From NCBI RefSeq assembly GCF_001556515.1, contig NZ_LSJA01000365.1, positions 1-35,750 of the forward strand: a stretch of 35,750 bases of DNA, read 5' to 3'. The notes beneath the pieces are model-generated. The model saw only the letters and a program-made list of their open reading frames with translations, ran no database searches and had not been told where the DNA came from. The translations under genes were made by a program, and so were the position numbers. Source of the DNA: Caulobacter sp. CCH9-E1. Lineage in GTDB: Bacteria > Pseudomonadota > Alphaproteobacteria > Caulobacterales > Caulobacteraceae. Shown piece by piece: positions 32,410 through 35,750 of this stretch; positions within the stretch are counted from its first letter, which is position 1, and each line of letters starts with the position of its first letter.

Positions 32410-33009
32410 TTGGACAAACCAAAGATCGGCCTCATCGTCGGATCGGTCCGCGAGACCCGGTTTGCCGACAAGGTGGCGCCCTGGATCTCCGAGCTGGCGG
32501 CGCGCCGCGACGACCTCGCCCTCGAGATCGTCGACCTGAAGGACTACGCCCTTCCCTTCTTCTCCGATCCGGTGTCTCCGGCCTATGCGCCGTCCCCCCA
32601 TCCGGAGTCCCGGCGATGGCAGGCGAAGATGGCTGAGCTGGACGGCTACCTGGTGACCGCGGCCGAGTACAATCGCGGGCCCACCGGCGTGCTGAAGAAC
32701 GCCCTGGACCACGCCTACCGCGAGTACAACCGCAAGCCTGTCGCCTTCGTGGGCTATGGCAGCGTCGGCGGCGCGCGCGCCGTGGAGCAGCTGCGCCTGA
32801 TCGCGATCGAGCTGCAGATGGCGCCGATCCGGCATGCGGTGCACATCGGCGGCGGCGACTTCTATGCCGTGATGAAGGGCGAGACGGCGCTCAAGGATCT
32901 GCCGCATCTGGAGACGATGGCCGACACAATGTTCGACGACCTGGCCTGGTGGGCGCGGGTCCTGAAGCAAGCCCGCGAGGGTGAACCGTCGGCGGCCAAG
33001 GCGGCCTGA
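32410..33009 (+). CDS. NAD(P)H-dependent FMN reductase family protein
   Basis: 199-aa flavodoxin-like oxidoreductase. It has the FMN phosphate loop GSVRETRFADKVAPW, the central AEYNRGPTGVLKNALDH (FMN isoalloxazine contact and the ALDH motif of this family), VGYGSVGGARAVEQLR and a C-terminal helix. It probably reduces FMN or quinones/azo compounds with NAD(P)H. The TTG at 32410 has AGAGGTG 5 nt upstream and is chosen over longer in-frame starts inside the preceding gene. It is the third gene of the ATP-grasp operon, closed by a hairpin at 33019-33048. Confidence 0.88.
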   Translation: MDKPKIGLIVGSVRETRFADKVAPWISELAARRDDLALEIVDLKDYALPFFSDPVSPAYAPSPHPESRRWQAKMAELDGYLVTAAEYNRGPTGVLKNALDHAYREYNRKPVAFVGYGSVGGARAVEQLRLIAIELQMAPIRHAVHIGGGDFYAVMKGETALKDLPHLETMADTMFDDLAWWARVLKQAREGEPSAAKAA

Positions 33010-33018
33010 CCTCCGGAA

Positions 33019-33048
33019 TGCTCGGCCCGGGGGGGCCGGGGCCGAGCA
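33019..33048 (+). terminator. Terminator hairpin of the ATP-grasp operon
   Basis: A 10-bp perfect stem (TGCTCGGCCC at 33019-33028, GGGCCGAGCA at 33039-33048) with a 10-nt G-rich loop lies 9 bp after the FMN reductase stop. No T-run follows. Confidence 0.55.
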
Positions 33049-33422
33049 CCAGACTGGAGAGTCCGCGAACGGTCGTCGTCGGGTGGAACGCCGCTCCCAT
33101 TCAACTTAGACGGCTTGCGATCGTATCGCCAAGTCCTGCGCCCGATGCGTGTAGTCGGATGTTTGCAAGGTTGCTGGTCAGCCCGCGCAGGCTGAGCTAA
33201 ATCCTGAGTTGACGCGGAAGGCTTCATCACCTGTCTGCGTCCCGCACCGAGGTGCGGAACAGCTTTGGGCCGACCTATGTCGGGCGGCCCGCGGAATACA
33301 ACACCCGCAAGGGTGGCGGGCTCTGTCTCGCCGCCTTGGGGAATACGTGGGGCGTGCCTTGCCCTGTGCTGCGCACGTGTTCAACCGCCCGGCGCCAGGC
33401 CGGGCCGGCCAGGGGGAGGCAC
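33049..33422 (+). other. Intergenic leader before the XRE regulator gene
   Basis: 374 bp without a convincing gene. The half nearest the regulator contains several short GC-rich inverted repeats (for example CCCGC/GCGGG near 33303-33319 and GTGC/GCAC near 33367-33377). It may be a structured 5' leader or an autoregulatory site. No known riboswitch motif was recognised. Confidence 0.4.
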
Positions 33423-33857
33423 ATGGCGCGCGCCGACACCGTGCGCCTGCGGCGTAAGTCGCTTGGCCTCAGTCAACAGAGCCTGGCCGAGGCGCTCGAT
33501 CTCACCTTCCAGCAGGTCCAGAAGTACGAGCGCGGCGCGAACCGGATCAGCGCCTCAACCCTTTTCCGCATCTCCAAGGTTCTGGAGGTCCCGGTCAGCT
33601 ATTTTTTCGACGGGCTGCATGACCCCGCGAAGGTCGCGGGCGAGCGCTATGCCCAGGTCTACGACACGGTCCTGCAGGACCTTCTCTTGGAGCCGAACGG
33701 GCCGGCGCTGGCGGAAGCCTTCCTGAGCATCCGCCGGCGCGGGATCCGCAAGAGCGTCACCGATCTGGTGCGCGCCATCGCGGCGAACGACGAGGCGGGA
33801 CAGGCCGGGAGCCAAGCGGACGACCGCTCCGCGTCAGGACGCGCCGCCGCGGAATGA
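33423..33857 (+). CDS. XRE-family helix-turn-helix regulator
   Basis: 144-aa DNA-binding protein. The N-terminal HTH_3 domain (about 5-60) has RRKSLGLSQQSLAEALDLTF, QQVQKYERGANRISASTL and VSYFFDGL, the form common in Caulobacterales and Rhizobiales regulators. The C-terminal part (about 75-130) is helical with SIRRRGIRKSVTDLVRAIA, probably for dimerisation. The ATG at 33423 has GGGGGAGG just upstream. Its stop overlaps the start of the next gene by 4 bp. The regulon is unknown. Confidence 0.9.
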   Translation: MARADTVRLRRKSLGLSQQSLAEALDLTFQQVQKYERGANRISASTLFRISKVLEVPVSYFFDGLHDPAKVAGERYAQVYDTVLQDLLLEPNGPALAEAFLSIRRRGIRKSVTDLVRAIAANDEAGQAGSQADDRSASGRAAAE

Positions 33858-34114
33858 GGAAGCGCGACGGCCTCCTCCTCGCCCCTATCGTTCTGGTGGG
33901 CGCAATGATGGCGAGCTTCGCCGTCAGTTCGAGACCCCTCGCCGAGCCGCTGCTGTGGACCATCACCGGCCTTTCGGCGCTCGCGATCGGGGCCTACGTG
34001 CTGATCGCGCGGCGCGAGGCCGAGCCGCTGGACAGAAAGGCTCGCGCGAGTGGGCCCGAGACGGCGACTGACGAGGACGAGCGCCGACCCAAGGATGGGC
34101 GGGACGTGACCTAA
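33854..34114 (+). CDS. Small two-helix membrane protein coupled to the XRE regulator
   Basis: 86-aa protein with two predicted membrane helices (LLLAPIVLVGAMMASFAV and LLWTITGLSALAIGAYVLIA) and a charged Glu/Arg/Asp-rich tail. It starts within the stop codon of the regulator gene (ATGA), so it is translationally coupled. No family is recognised. It could anchor or modulate the regulator, which is inference. Confidence 0.68.
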   Translation: MRKRDGLLLAPIVLVGAMMASFAVSSRPLAEPLLWTITGLSALAIGAYVLIARREAEPLDRKARASGPETATDEDERRPKDGRDVT

Positions 34115-34430
34115 GGACTCGACGGGACCCGCGCCTGTTCCAAGACGTCGATGAGTTCGATGCGGAAGGGCTTCGGCAGGTCAGGCTCGAAGCAGGCCAG
34201 CCCCGGTCTCGCGGCTGACGGAAGGCGGCCCCGAGCCGCGGGCACGGAGCCGCGGCAGAACGCCGGGGCCGGGGGCTGGAGGCGTGCCAGCACACCCTTT
34301 GGCGGCAGTCTTTTTGGCAGCAAGAGGGGCGGCGCGGGACCCCACACTTGATCTCTTGCGCGACGGCGCCGCCGCCATAGATCAGCCTTCGGCCGGCTCT
34401 GCCGGTCGAACTCTGTCGAGGATGCGGGAG
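34115..34430. other. Intergenic stretch with a possible gene remnant
   Basis: 316 bp with no clear gene. On the minus strand the last 30 or so codons of a frame ending at 34111 (FEPDLPKPFRIELIDVLEQ) look protein-like, but the part upstream is Pro/Arg-rich noise. A decayed 3' gene fragment or a very short gene is possible. Confidence 0.35.
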
Positions 34431-34850
34431 ATGATCACGACGGTGCGGCCCTCGGCCCGCCGGCGACGCAACCGGCGCGCGGCGCGGATCGGTGTCAGCC
34501 TTGCGGGCGCGCTCGCGGTGCTGGCCGCCGTTCCGGCTGCGCAATCGGTGGCGCACGATCCGCTCGTCTGTTTCGTCGATGCTCAGGGACGCAAGGTGCG
34601 GATTGGGGACACGGTGCGCGACCGGTTGGGCCGGGAGATCGGCTGGATCTCCGGCAGCCAGTGCGCCGCGAACACGCCGCCGGGCAAGCTGCGCATCGTT
34701 CCAAACCTCGATGGCCCCGTTGACCCCATCGAGGTGGACGCTGGCGTCCTCCTGAGCGCCGACAAGGACGTCGTCCTGGCGCTCTCGGCCGACGAGCTCG
34801 ACCGCACCTTTCAATACGCGCGCACCGACGGCCACGAGGCGCCCAGCTAA
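34431..34850 (+). CDS. Exported hypothetical protein
   Basis: 139-aa protein with an Arg-rich n-region (RPSARRRRNRRAAR), a hydrophobic core (IGVSLAGALAVLAAVPA) and a likely cleavage after AQSVA. The mature part holds two cysteines and a beta-rich pattern (CFVDAQGRKVRIGDTVRDRL, GREIGWISGSQC, LRIVPNLDG). The KVRIGDTVRDRLGREIG stretch resembles a KOW/SH3-like strand pair, but no family is recognised. The ATG at 34431 has GAGG 9 nt upstream; 34422 is an alternative. Confidence 0.68.
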   Translation: MITTVRPSARRRRNRRAARIGVSLAGALAVLAAVPAAQSVAHDPLVCFVDAQGRKVRIGDTVRDRLGREIGWISGSQCAANTPPGKLRIVPNLDGPVDPIEVDAGVLLSADKDVVLALSADELDRTFQYARTDGHEAPS

Positions 34851-34893
34851 CGGAACAGCTTGGCCGTGAAGCGCGTTGCGCGCGCGCAACTCC

Positions 34894-34912
34894 GGGGGCG
34901 GGCTGCGCCCCC
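34894..34912 (+). terminator. Hairpin terminator between the hypothetical and glycosyltransferase genes
   Basis: GGGGGCG (34894-34900) pairs with CGCCCCC (34906-34912) around a 5-nt loop, followed by TTCTC. Just before it lies a perfect 16-bp palindrome, GTTGCGCG/CGCGCAAC (34875-34890). Confidence 0.5.
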
Positions 34913-34936
34913 TTCTCAGAAGAAGGGATTAACCGC

Positions 34937-35750
34937 ATGAAGATTGCTCAGGTCGCTCCCCTCTACGAGGCGGTTCCGCCGCGGCTGTACGGCGGGACGG
35001 AGCGTGTGGTGGCTCACCTGACCGACGCGCTGGTGGCGCTCGGCCACGAGGTGACCCTGTTCGCCAGCGCCGAGGCGCAGACCCGCGCCAGGCTCGTGCC
35101 CGTGCGCGACCAGGCGATCCGCCTCGACCCGGCCCCGCTGAAGTCCGACGTCGCCGCGCACCTGGCGCAGCTCGCCGAGGTGAAGCGGCGCGCCGACGAC
35201 TTCGACGTCATCCACTTCCATACCGACCTGCTGCACTTCCCGATCTTCGCCGACCTGGCGGAGAAGACGGTGACCACCCTGCACGGGCGCCTCGACCTGA
35301 AGGACCTGCCGGAGGCCTTCCGCCGCTGGCCAGCCTTCCCGCTGGTCTCGATCAGCGACGACCAGCGCAAGCCGCTGCCCTTCGCCAACTGGATCGGGAC
35401 CGTGCACCACGGCTTCCCGCCGGAGCACTACACCTTCCACCTGCGCAGTGAGGGCTATCTCGCCTTCCTGGGCCGCATCTCGCCGGAGAAGCGCCCGGAC
35501 CGGGCGATCGAGATCGCGCGGCGCGCCGGCAAGCGGCTGAAGATCGCCGCCAAGGTGGACGCCGCCGACCGGTCCTACTTCAACGACGTGATTGAGCCGC
35601 TGATCCGCAACGAGCCTCTGGTGGAGTTCATCGGCGAGATCGGCGATGCGGAGAAGTCCGCCTTCCTGGGGGGGGCCGACGCCCTGCTCTTCCCCATCGA
35701 CTGGCCCGAGCCCTTCGGCCTGGTGATGATCGAGGCCATGGCCTGCGGCA
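34937..35750 (+). CDS. GT4-family glycosyltransferase (3' end beyond window)
   Basis: 271 codons of a GT-B glycosyltransferase. The N-terminal domain has the acceptor-side glycine loop (APLYEAVPPRLYGGTERVV) and FDVIHFHTD. The C-terminal nucleotide-sugar domain has FLGRISPEKRPDRAIEIA and the family-4 PEPFGLVMIEAMACG motif, where the window ends. Such enzymes add hexoses to lipids or polysaccharides using UDP- or GDP-sugars; donor and acceptor are unknown. The ATG at 34937 has AAGGG about 9 nt upstream. Confidence 0.92.
   Translation, partial: MKIAQVAPLYEAVPPRLYGGTERVVAHLTDALVALGHEVTLFASAEAQTRARLVPVRDQAIRLDPAPLKSDVAAHLAQLAEVKRRADDFDVIHFHTDLLHFPIFADLAEKTVTTLHGRLDLKDLPEAFRRWPAFPLVSISDDQRKPLPFANWIGTVHHGFPPEHYTFHLRSEGYLAFLGRISPEKRPDRAIEIARRAGKRLKIAAKVDAADRSYFNDVIEPLIRNEPLVEFIGEIGDAEKSAFLGGADALLFPIDWPEPFGLVMIEAMACG

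Noticed and set aside
1..35750. CRISPR arrays, tRNA or rRNA genes, insertion sequences, integrase or attachment sites
   Set aside because: Looked for by eye on both strands; no repeat arrays, tRNA-like T-loops, transposase motifs or flanking direct repeats were seen.

Overview
The window is about 36 kb of GC-rich, densely packed DNA. Gene content and codon use suggest an alphaproteobacterium, most likely Caulobacterales (Caulobacter/Phenylobacterium type). This placement is an impression from protein style (XRE regulator, DUF6491, GTG/TTG starts, GC-rich third positions), not a search result. No tRNA, rRNA, CRISPR array, transposase or integrase is visible.

Layout. (1) 1-9650 is a copper and heavy-metal module: a Tat-exported multicopper oxidase (cut by the left edge), a CnrYXH-like anti-sigma/periplasmic sensor/ECF sigma operon, an acyltransferase, a DUF305 protein, a cytosolic 18-Cys copper-storage (Csp3-like) protein, two Met/His-rich exported proteins, a CsoR-type repressor and a divergent copper P1B-ATPase. 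Four different control elements can be read: a CueR-type 19-bp-spacer promoter before the oxidase, a candidate ECF promoter before cnrYXH, a CsoR-type dyad inside the ATPase promoter, and an FNR/FixK box before a Met/His-rich protein. (2) 9386-14582 is a leftward operon of beta-CASP MBL hydrolase, AMP/thymidine phosphorylase, archaeal-like PRPP synthetase and MgtC, followed by an SRPBCC protein and a lipoprotein. A degenerate FNR/FixK box lies upstream of it, with the same spacing to its -10 as the first box. (3) 14603-16955 holds an ATP-grasp-like gene and acetate kinase head to head, and both lack their N-termini at the same junction. (4) 16952-27271 is a stress block: DUF6491, an atypical sigma-like protein and DUF5335 in one operon; a triple-BON protein; thioredoxin 2; an Hsp20-Lon-hypothetical operon; a membrane-anchored HtrA/DegS-like protease; TerC; and Dps. 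(5) 27464-35750 is mixed: a frameshifted diacylglycerol kinase, a ZIP transporter, phosphoglycerate mutase, an ATP-grasp/class I GATase/flavin reductase operon, an XRE regulator with a small membrane protein, an exported hypothetical protein, and a GT4 glycosyltransferase cut by the right edge.

Together the window reads as an accessory stress-fitness region: copper detoxification and storage, envelope and cytosolic proteostasis, redox and DNA protection, and nucleotide/acetate energy metabolism that seems tied to low oxygen. The two broken loci (15.63-15.65 kb and 28.28 kb) suggest parts of it are decaying, or that the assembly has local errors.
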